Positions 1 through 8,316 of a DNA stretch of 64,000 nucleotides are shown here, piece after piece. Every line of letters starts with the position of its first letter. Within the stretch, counting starts at the first letter, position 1. The stretch covers positions 1 to 64,000 of the forward strand of contig CANGMI010000009.1 in the NCBI GenBank assembly GCA_947455195.1, written 5' to 3'. The position numbers and the translations under genes are program-made. A model generated the notes under the pieces. It did not search any database. It worked only from the letters and a program-made list of their open reading frames with translations, and was not told the DNA's origin. Source of the stretch: Pseudomonadota bacterium. GTDB lineage: Bacteria; Pseudomonadota; Gammaproteobacteria; Burkholderiales; SG8-39.

Positions 1-296
<296 letters not shown>

Positions 297-398
297 GTCG
301 TAAAAAATTCATTAACAGGCATTTCTTCACGGCCTGATGCAGGCGAGCGGCGCTCCGGGGAATGCGCCCTCTTGGCCTCACTGCCCCGGGGTCTGCGG

Positions 399-521
399 TC
401 ACTTCAAGGCTGCGAGCGCCATTTCGGGTGCCTTGTCGAGCACCTTCAGGAGTGCCTTCGCGGCGCCGGTCGGGCAGCGCTTGCCCTGCTCCCAGTTACG
501 AATCGTGTCGAGCGAGACATC
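399..521 (-). pseudogene. Remnant of an XRE/HTH antitoxin-like regulator
   Basis: The reading frame ending at the TGA at 399-401 encodes about 40 residues (VSLDTIRNWEQGKRCPTGAA, then KALLKVLDKAPEMALAALK) that match the C-terminal half of small XRE-family helix-turn-helix antitoxins of the HigA/NadS type: recognition helix with NWEQG, then PxGxAxxLLxVLxxxP. The expected first half (start codon, first helices) is absent: upstream in frame the translation turns into Arg/Ser/Pro-rich noise, and no other frame restores it. No partner toxin gene lies beside it. It is best read as a decayed toxin-antitoxin leftover between fcl and gmd. A short intact protein from an internal start cannot be excluded. 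Confidence 0.55.
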
Positions 522-677
522 GAGGGGTTGGGGCGCCGTCTGGTGAGAAGGCAAGAGCCTCGATGAACCGAAGCGGGCCAACCGCGAAGGCGACGGCGAT
601 GGCAATGAAGCCGCGCGCGCCACTGGTTCGAGTTGCTAATCCAGGCCCGGGAAGCCGCGCCGCGGGACACCCCCCCG

Positions 678-1661
678 CTACCCCGCCACCCTCATCCCGA
701 AATCGGCATAGGCGCGCGCCAGACCGTCTTCCAGGGCCACGCTCGCCCGCCACCCGAGGGACAGCAGCCGGCTGCTGTCCATGAGTTTCCGCGCCGTGCC
801 GTCAGGGCGGGCGGTATCGAAGGTGATGGCACCGGCATAGCCGACCACGCGCGCAATGGTGCGGGCGAGCTCGGCAATGGTGACGTCGCTGCCACAGCCC
901 ACGTTGATGTGGCTGAGCATCGGCTGGGTGTGCGCTTCGTACATCGGGCGTTCGAGATTCATCACGTGCACCGATGCAGCGGCCATGTCATCCACGAAGA
1001 GAAACTCGCGCAGGGGCGTGCCGCTGCCCCAGATGGCCACACTGGGCGCGCCCGCCACTTTCGCTTCGTGAAACCGGCGAATGAGCGCCGGAATGACGTG
1101 CGAATTCTCCGGGTGATAGTTGTCACCCGGCCCGTAGAGGTTGGTGGGCATCACGCTGCGGTAGTCGACCCCGTGCGAGGCACCGTACTGCCGGTTGTAG
1201 CTCTCGCACAGCTTGATGCCGGCAATCTTGGCGATGGCGTAGGGTTCGTTGGTGGGCTCGAGCGGACCGGTCAGCAGGGCCTCTTCGCGCATCGGCTGCG
1301 CAACCGCCCGCGGGTAGATGCAACTCGACCCCAGAAAGAGCAGGCGCTTCACCCCGGCGCGAAAGGCCGCATCGATCACATTGGCCTCGATCATCAGGTT
1401 GTCGTAGATGAATTCGGCCGGGTAGGTGTTGTTGGCATGAATGCCGCCGACATGCGCGGCAGCGAGATACACCGCGTCGGGCCGCTCGGCAGCGAAGAAG
1501 GCCCGCACATCGGCCTGCGACGTCAGATCGAGTTCCCGGTGCGTCCGGCAGAGGATGCGCTCGGCCGGGTGCCCTTGCGCGACGAGATGGCGCACGATGG
1601 CGCTGCCGACCATGCCACGGTGGCCGGCAACGTAGATCTTCGGCACGGGCTCACGCGACAT
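678..1661 (-). CDS. fcl: GDP-L-fucose synthase
   Basis: A 327-residue NADP-dependent epimerase/reductase of the SDR family that turns GDP-4-keto-6-deoxymannose into GDP-L-fucose in the cytoplasm. The Rossmann motif [10 protein letters not shown] is at residues 12-21, the conserved GSSCIYP (catalytic Ser region) at 111-117, and the YxxxK pair is Y141/K145 (YAIAK). Family members are usually about 310-325 residues, so this is full length. It lies upstream of gmd on the same strand, completing the two-step GDP-mannose to GDP-fucose route. The start at 1661 leaves only eight residues before the first beta strand, as is normal. Two fucosyltransferase-like genes at 44.8-46.9 kb could use the product. 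Confidence 0.93.
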   Translation of the reverse strand: MSREPVPKIYVAGHRGMVGSAIVRHLVAQGHPAERILCRTHRELDLTSQADVRAFFAAERPDAVYLAAAHVGGIHANNTYPAEFIYDNLMIEANVIDAAFRAGVKRLLFLGSSCIYPRAVAQPMREEALLTGPLEPTNEPYAIAKIAGIKLCESYNRQYGASHGVDYRSVMPTNLYGPGDNYHPENSHVIPALIRRFHEAKVAGAPSVAIWGSGTPLREFLFVDDMAAASVHVMNLERPMYEAHTQPMLSHINVGCGSDVTIAELARTIARVVGYAGAITFDTARPDGTARKLMDSSRLLSLGWRASVALEDGLARAYADFGMRVAG

Positions 1662-1820
1662 GGTTGCTGCCGGGTCCGGTAGGGCTGTGGTCGGGGGCGT
1701 TCAAGCGTGTCACCAGGGTCAGCGATCGAAAGGTCAGATCATGGACGAGTTGCATGGCCGGTGGCCTGCGTTCGCTCAGTCTCGCACGCCGCTCGTGTAG
1801 CATCGCAATCATACGCAATC

Positions 1821-2699
1821 ATGGCCGTTGCCGCTCCACCCATGCCCTCACCCCCTGCTGCTGGCGCTGCCGACACGACGATTGCAGAAAGTGCGACCGC
1901 CGAAATGACGACTGCCGGCGCGACGACTGCCGGCAGGACAACTGCCGGCAGGACGGCTGCCGACATCACGATCGCCGTCATCATCGTGGTGAAGAACGGT
2001 GCCCGCACCCTGCGCCGGGCCATCGAGAGCGTGCTGGGGCAATCGCATCCGCGGGTGCAGCTCATCATCATCGATGGTGCTTCCACCGATGGCACGCTCG
2101 AGATCATCGCTAGCTACGCCGCGCGCATCCATTACAGCGTCTCGCGCGCCGACGACGGCCTGTACTTCGCCATGAACGAAGCGCTCTCCGTGTGCACGGC
2201 CAACTGGTGCGTGTTTCTCGGCTGCGATGACATGCTGCTCGACAGCCTGCACCTGGTGGCGGCACACATGAGCGACCCCGATGCCGTGTACTACGGGCGG
2301 GTGGCGCGGCGCACCGATGGACGCCTGATTGCAGGACGATTTTCGGCGCTGCGCCATGTGGTGAACGCGATGCCGCACCAGGCCATCTTCTATCCCCGGT
2401 CGTGTTACCGCGAGCGTTACGACACCCGGTATCCGATCCTCGCCGACTCTGCCCTCAACATCCGCTTGTGGGGCCGCGGCGTACCCTTCCGCTACCTGCC
2501 CTTCGTCATTGCCAACTTCAACGACACCGGCCTGTCCTCCCGAGGTGACGCGGCGTTCGAAGCCGACAAGGCACGACTCCTCGGCGACGCATTCGGCCCC
2601 CTCCACGGGCTCTTCTGGCGCGTCTGGTTCAGACTGCATCTCTGGCGTCGGCATGGCTTGCGCGCGGCGCTCTCGGGCAGGAGGCCTGCCAGCAGGTAG
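1821..2699 (+). CDS. Glycosyltransferase family 2 (WcaA/colanic-acid type)
   Basis: A 292-residue GT-A fold transferase. After a 50-residue Ala/Thr-rich leader come the GT2 features: ITIAVIIVVKNGARTLRRAI, then IIIDGASTDGTLEII (the nucleotide-binding D-G-x-S-x-D-G-T strand), a DDGLYFAMNEAL segment, and LGCDDMLLD, which supplies the acidic metal-binding pair. These are typical of sugar transferases acting at the cytoplasmic face on lipid-linked or nucleotide sugars. I chose the ATG at 1821 because upstream codons have no conserved content. The leader is made of four 15-bp tandem units. It is divergent from fcl, about 160 bp away, so the two may share a regulatory region and belong to the same polysaccharide locus. 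Confidence 0.85.
   Translation: MAVAAPPMPSPPAAGAADTTIAESATAEMTTAGATTAGRTTAGRTAADITIAVIIVVKNGARTLRRAIESVLGQSHPRVQLIIIDGASTDGTLEIIASYAARIHYSVSRADDGLYFAMNEALSVCTANWCVFLGCDDMLLDSLHLVAAHMSDPDAVYYGRVARRTDGRLIAGRFSALRHVVNAMPHQAIFYPRSCYRERYDTRYPILADSALNIRLWGRGVPFRYLPFVIANFNDTGLSSRGDAAFEADKARLLGDAFGPLHGLFWRVWFRLHLWRRHGLRAALSGRRPASR
1905..1964 (+). repeat. 15-bp tandem repeat (4 units) in GT2 leader
   Basis: Four consecutive 15-bp units with the core ACTGCCGGC (starts 1905, 1920, 1935, 1950) encode repeats of Thr-Thr-Ala-Gly-Ala/Arg. The units stay in frame. Confidence 0.9.
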
Positions 2700-2734
2700 A
2701 CTTCGTCCGAAACGGTGACCTGAATCACCGTACG

Positions 2735-3865
2735 GTGCGGCCCCGCGAGGGTCGCCGGGAGACAAGGATCAGCGTGAGACACCGGTTCATACCCCGCCCG
2801 CGAGGGGCAGCACGGGTTGTGGCGCTCGCCGCGAGCGCGCTTCTGTACGGATTGTCGGCCTTCGCCCAGCCTGCGGGTGGCGGGCCTGCGACCGGCGGGC
2901 CTGCCAGTGGTGGACCTGCCCCTGCGCCCGCCAGTGCCGCACCGGCCTCCCCGGCCTCTGCCACGGCTGCCTGGCCCGTTCGCCCGGTGCGCGTCGTGGT
3001 CACATTCCCCCCGGGAGGCAGCGTCGATGTGGTGCCGCGCATCGTCGCGCAGCGCCTCGCCGAGCGATGGGGACAGCCGTGGGTCTTCGACAACCGTCCG
3101 GGAGCCGGTGGCCAGATTGCGGTCGACCTCGTGCTGAAGGCGCCCGCCGATGGCTACACCCTGCTGGTGGGTCCCACAGGCACCATGACCGTGAACCCCA
3201 GCCTCTATCGAAAGCTCAACTACGACCCGATTCGCGACTTTGCCCCCATCGTCTCCCTGGCACGCGCGCCCATGGTGCTGATGGTGCAGGCCAGCCGCGC
3301 CGGCGGCGTGCGCGATCTCATCGAGGCCGCGCGCGCCCGGCCCGGTGCGATCAACTACGGCCACGGCGGCAACGGCACCAGCATGCATCTCACCGGCGAG
3401 ATGTTCAATGCGGCCACGGGTGCCGGGCTGGTGCCGGTGCCCTTCAAGACAAGCGGCATGGTCATCACCACCATTGCCGGCGCCCAGCTCGACGCCGGAT
3501 GGGTCGACACCAACTTTGCCCTCACCGGCATCAAGACCGGGCGGGTACGCGCCATTGCCGTGGCTGGCCACGAGCGCTCACCGGTGTTGCCCGATGTGCC
3601 CACGGTGGCCGAGTCGGGCTATCCGGGGTTCGAGGCAATGGGCTGGTTTGGCTTCTACGCAATCACCGGCACGCCTGCCGACGTCATCGCGCGCATCAAT
3701 GCCGAGGTGCGCACGGTGCTCGCGCTGCCCGACGTACGCGAGCGGATCCTCGCCACCGGCAACGAGCCCTGGTGGCTCTCGGCCGAGGACTTCGGCGCCT
3801 TCACGCGAACCGAACTCGCCAAGTGGTCGCGGGTGGTACGCGAGTCGGGCGCGAGCGCAGACTGA
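2735..3865 (+). CDS. Bug-family (TctC) periplasmic solute-binding protein
   Basis: A tripartite tricarboxylate transporter-type binding protein. Typical family landmarks are visible: WPVRPVRVVVTFPPGGSVDV at the start of the mature domain, VFDNRPGAGGQIAVD, KAPADGYTLLVG, the PLYRKLNYDP-like segment (SLYRKLNYDP), GAINYGHGGNGTSMHLTGE, and LPDVPTVAESGYPGFEAMGW. A secretion signal (AARVVALAASALLYGLSAFA) precedes a Gly/Pro-rich linker made of 15-bp repeats. An in-frame GTG at 2774, 5-9 bp after an AAGG, would give a more usual signal peptide than the ATG at 2735. No permease genes are nearby, which is common for this family in Burkholderiales. It precedes a luciferase-like oxidoreductase and a hydrolase, suggesting a catabolic unit. 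Confidence 0.88.
   Translation: MRPREGRRETRISVRHRFIPRPRGAARVVALAASALLYGLSAFAQPAGGGPATGGPASGGPAPAPASAAPASPASATAAWPVRPVRVVVTFPPGGSVDVVPRIVAQRLAERWGQPWVFDNRPGAGGQIAVDLVLKAPADGYTLLVGPTGTMTVNPSLYRKLNYDPIRDFAPIVSLARAPMVLMVQASRAGGVRDLIEAARARPGAINYGHGGNGTSMHLTGEMFNAATGAGLVPVPFKTSGMVITTIAGAQLDAGWVDTNFALTGIKTGRVRAIAVAGHERSPVLPDVPTVAESGYPGFEAMGWFGFYAITGTPADVIARINAEVRTVLALPDVRERILATGNEPWWLSAEDFGAFTRTELAKWSRVVRESGASAD
2870..2929 (+). repeat. 15-bp tandem repeat (4 units) in Bug protein linker
   Basis: Units starting at 2870, 2885, 2900 and 2915 begin CCTGC and encode Pro-Ala-x-Gly-Gly-type repeats just after the signal peptide. The copies are in frame and imperfect. Confidence 0.85.
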
Positions 3866-3958
3866 CCGGAACGGCCATCCTCTTTCATCCGCATTAAACT
3901 CGGACACGCCGCCCCAGCGGATGCTGGCCCTGCGGTCTGCCCTACAGGAGCACTGCCC

Positions 3959-5083
3959 GTGAAGTTCTCGTTCTTCCACCTGATGCCCTACACGCACCTG
4001 GAGAAGACCACCACGACCTGGCCGACCTCGACCCGCGACTTCGATCCGCGCAAGGCCGAGGAGCACTTTCGCACCTACATCGACCAGATGATCTACGCCG
4101 AGCAGTGCGGCTTTGACTGGGTTGGCTGCAACGAGCACCACTTCAGCCCCTACGGGATGATGGCCAATCCGAACATCGTCGGTGGCGCGCTGGTCTATCC
4201 CACCTCGAAGATTCGCATTGCCATGATCGGCAACCTGGTGCCCCTGGGCAATCCCATCCGCATCGCCGAGGAGTACGCGATGCTCGACTGCATGAGCGGC
4301 GGGCGCCTCATCGCCGGCCTCATGCGCGGCATTCCGCACGAATACATTGCCTACAACATCCCGCCCTCCGAGTCGTGGGAGCGCCAGAAGGAAGCCATCC
4401 AGCTCATCAAGCGCGCCTGGACCGAGCCCGAGCCCTTCGGCTGGGAGGGCAAGCACTACCAGTTCCGGCAGGTGTCGATCTGGCCCAAGCCCTTGCAAAA
4501 GCCCCACCCACCCATCCTCATCTCGGCCAGCACGCCGCAGTCGGCCGAGTTCGCCGGGCAGATCGGCGCCACCATGGGCATGGTGCTGCTCGCAGACCTG
4601 CCCACCGCGCGCGAGCAGATCCGCATCTACAAGGAGGCCGCGCGCTCGGCGGGCTGGGAGCCCGCACGCGAGAACATCCTCAACGGCTTTCACACCTGCA
4701 TCGCCGAAACCGACGACGAAGCGCGCCACTGGATGCGACAGGGCCGCGAGTACTTCGACACCGTGCTCATGGACGGACCGCGCAATGCGCAGCGTCTCGT
4801 GCTGCAGGAAACCCGGTACTACGAAGACGAGGCGAGCCGCGAGCGCTGGCGAAAGCGCATCGATGCACGCCGATCGCTCACGCTGGAAGACGCCATCGAT
4901 CGCGGCACGATTCTCTGCGGCAGCCCCGAAACCGTGGTGAAGCAGATCAGGCGCATTGCCGGTGAACTGGGCACGGGCGTGTTCAACTTCACGGTGAAGG
5001 TCGGCACGATGCCCGATGCGGTCGTTCGCCGCGGCATGGAACTCTTTCGCGACCGCGTGCTGCCGCATGTGCGTGACCTGTAA
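3959..5083 (+). CDS. LLM-class flavin-dependent oxidoreductase
   Basis: A 374-residue bacterial luciferase-like monooxygenase (FMNH2-dependent TIM barrel). The N-terminus has the family signature FSFFHLMPY, then a CNEHHFSPYGMMANPNIV segment with the conserved E-H-H, IAEEYAMLDCMSGGRLIAG (the D-x-x-S-G-G-R motif), and WPKPLQKPHPPI. It would oxygenate a small organic substrate with reduced flavin from a separate reductase. The GTG start at 3959 is set by an AGGAG at 3946-3950. It is followed 14 bp later by an alpha/beta hydrolase and preceded by a Bug binding protein, so uptake, oxidation and hydrolysis could form one pathway. A paralogue lies at 60.2-61.4 kb. Confidence 0.87.
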   Translation: MKFSFFHLMPYTHLEKTTTTWPTSTRDFDPRKAEEHFRTYIDQMIYAEQCGFDWVGCNEHHFSPYGMMANPNIVGGALVYPTSKIRIAMIGNLVPLGNPIRIAEEYAMLDCMSGGRLIAGLMRGIPHEYIAYNIPPSESWERQKEAIQLIKRAWTEPEPFGWEGKHYQFRQVSIWPKPLQKPHPPILISASTPQSAEFAGQIGATMGMVLLADLPTAREQIRIYKEAARSAGWEPARENILNGFHTCIAETDDEARHWMRQGREYFDTVLMDGPRNAQRLVLQETRYYEDEASRERWRKRIDARRSLTLEDAIDRGTILCGSPETVVKQIRRIAGELGTGVFNFTVKVGTMPDAVVRRGMELFRDRVLPHVRDL

Positions 5084-5097
5084 GGAATCGAGTCATC

Positions 5098-6081
5098 ATG
5101 ACGTCGAATGCATCGAATGACAGTGGCGCAACGAGCCCGGGCCATCACGCTGCGAGCGCCAGCCCGGATGGCGGCGCGGACGGCGGCGCGGGTGACGGCG
5201 GCGCAGGCAGCGGCAGCAGCGGCAGCCCGGTCCGTATCAGCCCCATGACCCTGCGGGCCAGGCTTCAATGGCCCGTGACGTCCAACTCGACACCGGAGTC
5301 CGGCCCCGGATCACCTGCCGCCGCCTCCATCGACATCGACTACCTGCGCGCGGGCTCGGGGCCGGCGCTTCTCTACCTGCACCCCGCCGGAGGTGTTCGC
5401 TGGACACCCGTGCTCGAGCGCCTCGCCGCCTCGCGCACGGTCTACATCCCGGTGATGCCGGGGTTTGATGGCTCGGCCACGCAGGCAGGCATCGACTCGA
5501 TGCAAGGGCTGGGCGCACTGGCCGGTGCCTTCATCGATCAGGTGATCGGGGCCCGCTGCGATGTCATCGGACAATCGTTTGGCGGCTGGGTGGCGCTATG
5601 GCTCACGGTGCAGCGGCCCGAGTGCGTCGACCATCTGGTGCTGGAAGCCCCGGCCGGCTTCAGACCCGAGGGTACGCAAGGCGCCCCTTCCGACCCGGAA
5701 GCCCTGCGCCGGGCGCTCTTTGCGCATCCGGAAAAGCTGCCGCCGGGTGGCAAGTCGATGGAAATGGAGGCCGCCAACGGACGCATGCGGGCCCATTACA
5801 ACGCGGCCCGGGCGCTCGACCACGATCTCCTCGAGCGCATCGGTGCCATCGAATGCCCCACGCTCATCCTGCATGGCACCGAAGACCGCGTCGTACCCCG
5901 CGAGAGCGTTCAGTTGCTGAAGACGCGCATGCGCCACGCCTTTCTCGTCTACATCTGGGATGCGGCACATGCCATCGAGATCGATCAGCCCGAGCGAATG
6001 CTCGGGCCCACGCTCGGTTTTCTCGAGCGATCGGAAGGATTCGTGGCCAACTGGGGCACGATGGCGGTGAATCCGGATTGA
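5098..6081 (+). CDS. Alpha/beta hydrolase
   Basis: A 327-residue alpha/beta-fold hydrolase. The oxyanion region LLYLHPAGGVRW, nucleophile elbow GQSFGGW (catalytic Ser), acid strand ILHGTEDRVVP (Asp) and terminal AHAIE (His) are all present in the right order, consistent with an active serine esterase or C-C hydrolase (MhpC-like). The first 75 residues are Gly/Ser/Ala-rich and contain short tandem repeats; the catalytic domain begins around residue 75. The gene follows the luciferase-like oxidoreductase by 14 bp and is probably co-transcribed with it, which suggests hydrolysis of the oxygenated product. Substrate unknown. Confidence 0.85.
   Translation: MTSNASNDSGATSPGHHAASASPDGGADGGAGDGGAGSGSSGSPVRISPMTLRARLQWPVTSNSTPESGPGSPAAASIDIDYLRAGSGPALLYLHPAGGVRWTPVLERLAASRTVYIPVMPGFDGSATQAGIDSMQGLGALAGAFIDQVIGARCDVIGQSFGGWVALWLTVQRPECVDHLVLEAPAGFRPEGTQGAPSDPEALRRALFAHPEKLPPGGKSMEMEAANGRMRAHYNAARALDHDLLERIGAIECPTLILHGTEDRVVPRESVQLLKTRMRHAFLVYIWDAAHAIEIDQPERMLGPTLGFLERSEGFVANWGTMAVNPD
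5167..5223 (+). repeat. 12/15-bp tandem repeats in hydrolase N-terminus
   Basis: One 12-bp and three 15-bp in-frame units (5167, 5179, 5194, 5209) encode DGGA, DGGAG, DGGAG and SGSSG. Confidence 0.8.
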
Positions 6082-6100
6082 ACACTCGAAGCCACACGCG

Positions 6101-6445
6101 ATGACAGCTGACATTCAGGCGCAAACCGGGCAGACGGTGACCGAACAGGCGCCGACCGGGCAGGCACTGACCGAGCGGACACTGACCGGGCAGGCGCCAG
6201 GCGGGCAGGCGCCGACCGAACCGACACGCGCTGACCAGGCACAGACCGAAGCCCGGCTGACCGAACTCGAGATCAAGGCTTCGTTCACCGAGGATCTGGT
6301 CGATCGGCTGAACGAGGTCATCGTGAACCAGCAGCGTCAGATCGAGCGATTGATGATCGAGGTCAGTCGCTTGCGTCAGGAAGCTGATACGGCTGAACCG
6401 GGCACCTTCAGGAGCCTGCGTGACGAGTTGCCACCACACTACTGA
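6101..6445 (+). CDS. slyX: SlyX family protein with repeat-expanded N-terminus
   Basis: The last 65 residues form the SlyX coiled coil: TELEIKASFTEDLVDRLNEV, then IVNQQRQIERLMIEVSRLRQ, ending in the conserved basic-acidic DELPPHY tail. SlyX proteins are normally about 70 residues; here roughly 50 extra residues precede the coil and are made of nine degenerate five-residue repeats (T-[EG]-Q-A-[PL] type). The cellular role of SlyX is not well established; it is a small cytoplasmic coiled-coil protein. It follows the hydrolase gene by about 20 bp. An internal start just before the coil would give a normal-length SlyX but I see no good ATG there. Confidence 0.85.
   Translation: MTADIQAQTGQTVTEQAPTGQALTERTLTGQAPGGQAPTEPTRADQAQTEARLTELEIKASFTEDLVDRLNEVIVNQQRQIERLMIEVSRLRQEADTAEPGTFRSLRDELPPHY
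6119..6253 (+). repeat. 15-bp tandem repeat (9 degenerate units) in slyX
   Basis: Units of 15 bp start at 6119 and continue to 6253, with a recurring GACCGGGCAGGC-type core. All are in frame with slyX. Confidence 0.85.
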
Positions 6446-6508
6446 GCGCTGAAGGCAGTACGACTCAAACAGTACGACTCAAGCAGGACAACCCGAAGGA
6501 GACAACAC

Positions 6509-7084
6509 ATGAAGACACATATCGCTGCGATCGTTGCCACGCTGGGCCTTGCAGCCTGCGCATCGACGGGTTCCACCCCACCCATGCCGGGGGCTTTCTC
6601 GATCAGTTCGAGCGCCTTTGCCGACGGCACGCTGATGCCGGTGCGCTTTGCCGGCAACACCAGGGGTAATGCCAACTGCGTTGGCGAGAATGTCTCGCCA
6701 CCCCTCGTCTGGTCGAACGTGCCGGCAGGGACGCAAAGCCTGGCGCTGATCATGGTCGATCCCGAGGGGCGTGGCGGTCTGGGTGTCGATCACTGGGTAG
6801 CCTATGGCATCAATCCATCGATCGGCGGCTTTGCCGAGGGCGAGACGAGCCAGTTGTCGAACCGCTATGTCGGCGGGAAGGGCCTCGCCGGCCTGGGTCA
6901 CTACCTCGGGCCGTGCACCCCACCGATGACCGGCTACCACCACTACACCTTCACGCTGATCGCGACCGATCTCGCACCTGACGCGCTGCCGCCCGGCCTC
7001 ACCCGAGAGCAAGTGATGGGGCGACTTGCAGGCCACACGAAGGGGGCGGCGGGCCTGGTCGGTCTGTTCGGCCGCGACAAGTAA
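6509..7084 (+). CDS. YbhB/YbcL (PEBP) family lipoprotein
   Basis: A 191-residue phosphatidylethanolamine-binding-protein-like (Raf kinase inhibitor-like) protein. The N-terminus MKTHIAAIVATLGLAACAS is a lipoprotein signal with lipobox LAAC (Cys at residue 17), so the mature protein should be membrane anchored in the envelope. PEBP hallmarks follow: NVSPPLVWSNVPAGTQSLAL, IMVDPEGRGG with the conserved D-P, a DHWVAYGI motif, and a GPCTPPMTGYHHYTFTLIA segment with G-x-x-x-P-P...H-x-Y. A GGAG site precedes the ATG. Bacterial members have no firmly assigned substrate. It stands alone after slyX. Confidence 0.9.
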   Translation: MKTHIAAIVATLGLAACASTGSTPPMPGAFSISSSAFADGTLMPVRFAGNTRGNANCVGENVSPPLVWSNVPAGTQSLALIMVDPEGRGGLGVDHWVAYGINPSIGGFAEGETSQLSNRYVGGKGLAGLGHYLGPCTPPMTGYHHYTFTLIATDLAPDALPPGLTREQVMGRLAGHTKGAAGLVGLFGRDK

Positions 7085-7141
7085 GGGCGGCACCAGAAAC
7101 GTCCACGAGGGAGACTACGGGAGTGTCTTCCCGACATGAAA

Positions 7142-7172
7142 TTCGAGTGGTACCTGCAAGGTATCACTCGAA
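7142..7172. repeat. Strong inverted repeat (13-bp arms)
   Basis: Arms TTCGAGTGGTACC (7142-7154) and GGTATCACTCGAA (7160-7172) pair with one mismatch around a 5-base loop. It is flanked by A-runs and lies in an A/T-richer patch after the PEBP gene. No U-tract follows on either strand in the right place for a classic terminator, so it could be an operator or other palindromic element. Confidence 0.65.
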
Positions 7173-7213
7173 AAAGTGCAAAAAAAGGACCTCCCGACAT
7201 CTCAGCCCGCGCG

Positions 7214-7389
7214 CGCTTGGCCACTCAGCCGCTCAGCCGCTATGGCGCTCAGCCGGTAAGGCGCTATGGCGCTGGAGCGTTCGGGCGTTCGGGCGTTCGG
7301 GCGTTCGGGCGTTCGGGCGTTCGGGCGTTCGGGCGTTCGGGCGTTCGGGCGCTGGGGCGTTCGAGCGTTCCGGCGTTCAGGCGCTCAAC
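7214..7389. repeat. 8-bp tandem array (22 units)
   Basis: An uninterrupted period of 8 bp runs from about 7214 to 7389. The centre holds nine perfect CGTTCGGG copies (7278-7349). Flanking units are diverged (CGCTATGG, CGCTCAGC, CGCTGGAG, CGTTCGAG). The array fills most of the 7085-7376 intergenic gap and runs through the stop codon (7377-7379) of the cyclase gene into its last codons. Confidence 0.95.
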
Positions 7390-8177
7390 CTCTCATCGAA
7401 GATCGCGACCGCCCGGGTCCAACCCGCCGAAGCGCCCCGAATCTTGTGCGGAAAGCACGATATGAAAAAGCCATCGGCGGGCAGCGACTCGAGGTTGTGC
7501 AGCTTCTCGATGTGGCAATAGCCGATGTCGCGCCCGGCCTTGTGTCCCTCCCAGATGAGCGACGCATCGTGGCTATCGGCATACCGGTCGCGGGTATGCA
7601 CGAACGGCGCATCCCAACTCCACCCGTCGGTGCCTGTGAGACGCACACCTCGCTCGAGCAGATACATCGTGGCGTCATAGCCCATGCCGCAGCCCGATGC
7701 GACGTAATCGGGCTTTCCGTAGCGTGACCCGGCACGCGTGTTGACCACCACGATCTCGAGCGGCGCGAGCGTATGGCCAATGCGCGTCAGTTCAGCCTCG
7801 ACCTCGGCGGCAGTCACGACGTGGCCATCGGGCAGATGGCGGAAGTCGAGCTTCACCCCGGGCTGAAAACACCAGTCAAGCGGCACCTCGTCGATCGAGA
7901 TCGAACGCTCGGCACCGCCGAGCGCCTTGTTCATGGTGCTGTGGAAGTGATATGGGGCGTCCAGATGCGTTCCATTGTGAGTCGAGATGTGGGCGATCTC
8001 GACCGCCCAGCCCTCGCCATCGGGCAGGTCTTCGCGCTTCAACCCGGGAAAGAACGGAGCAATCTGTTCCCAGGTGGTGTCGTGCTTGAAATATTCGATG
8101 CGCGGAGCGAACGCGGGCGGATCGCTCACCACATCGTTTTCAAGAAAGATCGACAGGTCGACGATGCGGCGGGTCAT
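7377..8177 (-). CDS. Cyclase family protein (kynurenine formamidase-like)
   Basis: A 266-residue metal-dependent hydrolase of the cyclase/arylformamidase superfamily. The family signature H-x-G-T-H-x-D-x-P-x-H-F appears as HNGTHLDAPYHF, providing the divalent-metal ligands, and a second conserved SGCGMGYDA and GTDGWSWD region follows. Such enzymes hydrolyse amide or ester-like bonds in catabolism. The ATG at 8177 is chosen because GGGAGA sits 6-7 bp upstream and the family starts with RIVDLS at this point. The last codons lie inside the 8-bp tandem array. It is divergent from an ABC binding protein 140 bp away, which may bring in its substrate. Confidence 0.88.
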   Translation of the reverse strand: MTRRIVDLSIFLENDVVSDPPAFAPRIEYFKHDTTWEQIAPFFPGLKREDLPDGEGWAVEIAHISTHNGTHLDAPYHFHSTMNKALGGAERSISIDEVPLDWCFQPGVKLDFRHLPDGHVVTAAEVEAELTRIGHTLAPLEIVVVNTRAGSRYGKPDYVASGCGMGYDATMYLLERGVRLTGTDGWSWDAPFVHTRDRYADSHDASLIWEGHKAGRDIGYCHIEKLHNLESLPADGFFISCFPHKIRGASAGWTRAVAIFDERLSA

Positions 8178-8316
8178 GGTGTGTCTCCCATTGGGGGTGT
8201 CTCCACCCGGTCGGCCCGTACACGGCGGGCAAGGTTCATCGCGCATGGTCGCGCAAAACGCAGGTCCACGCGATTTTCGGCCAGAATCACGACATCCTAT
8301 CCAGCGACTCCGCGCC

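Noticed and set aside
7136-7200. Short protein MKFEWYLQGITRK over the palindrome
   Set aside because: It is produced by the inverted repeat and runs into the octamer array without any conserved feature.
7214-7389. CRISPR array
   Set aside because: The units are 8 bp with no spacers, and no cas gene is present.
7266-7465. Long open frames of Arg-Ala-Phe-Gly-Arg-Ser-Gly-Val repeats across the octamer array
   Set aside because: They are a by-product of a perfect 8-bp repeat read in any frame; no start signal or family supports a protein.
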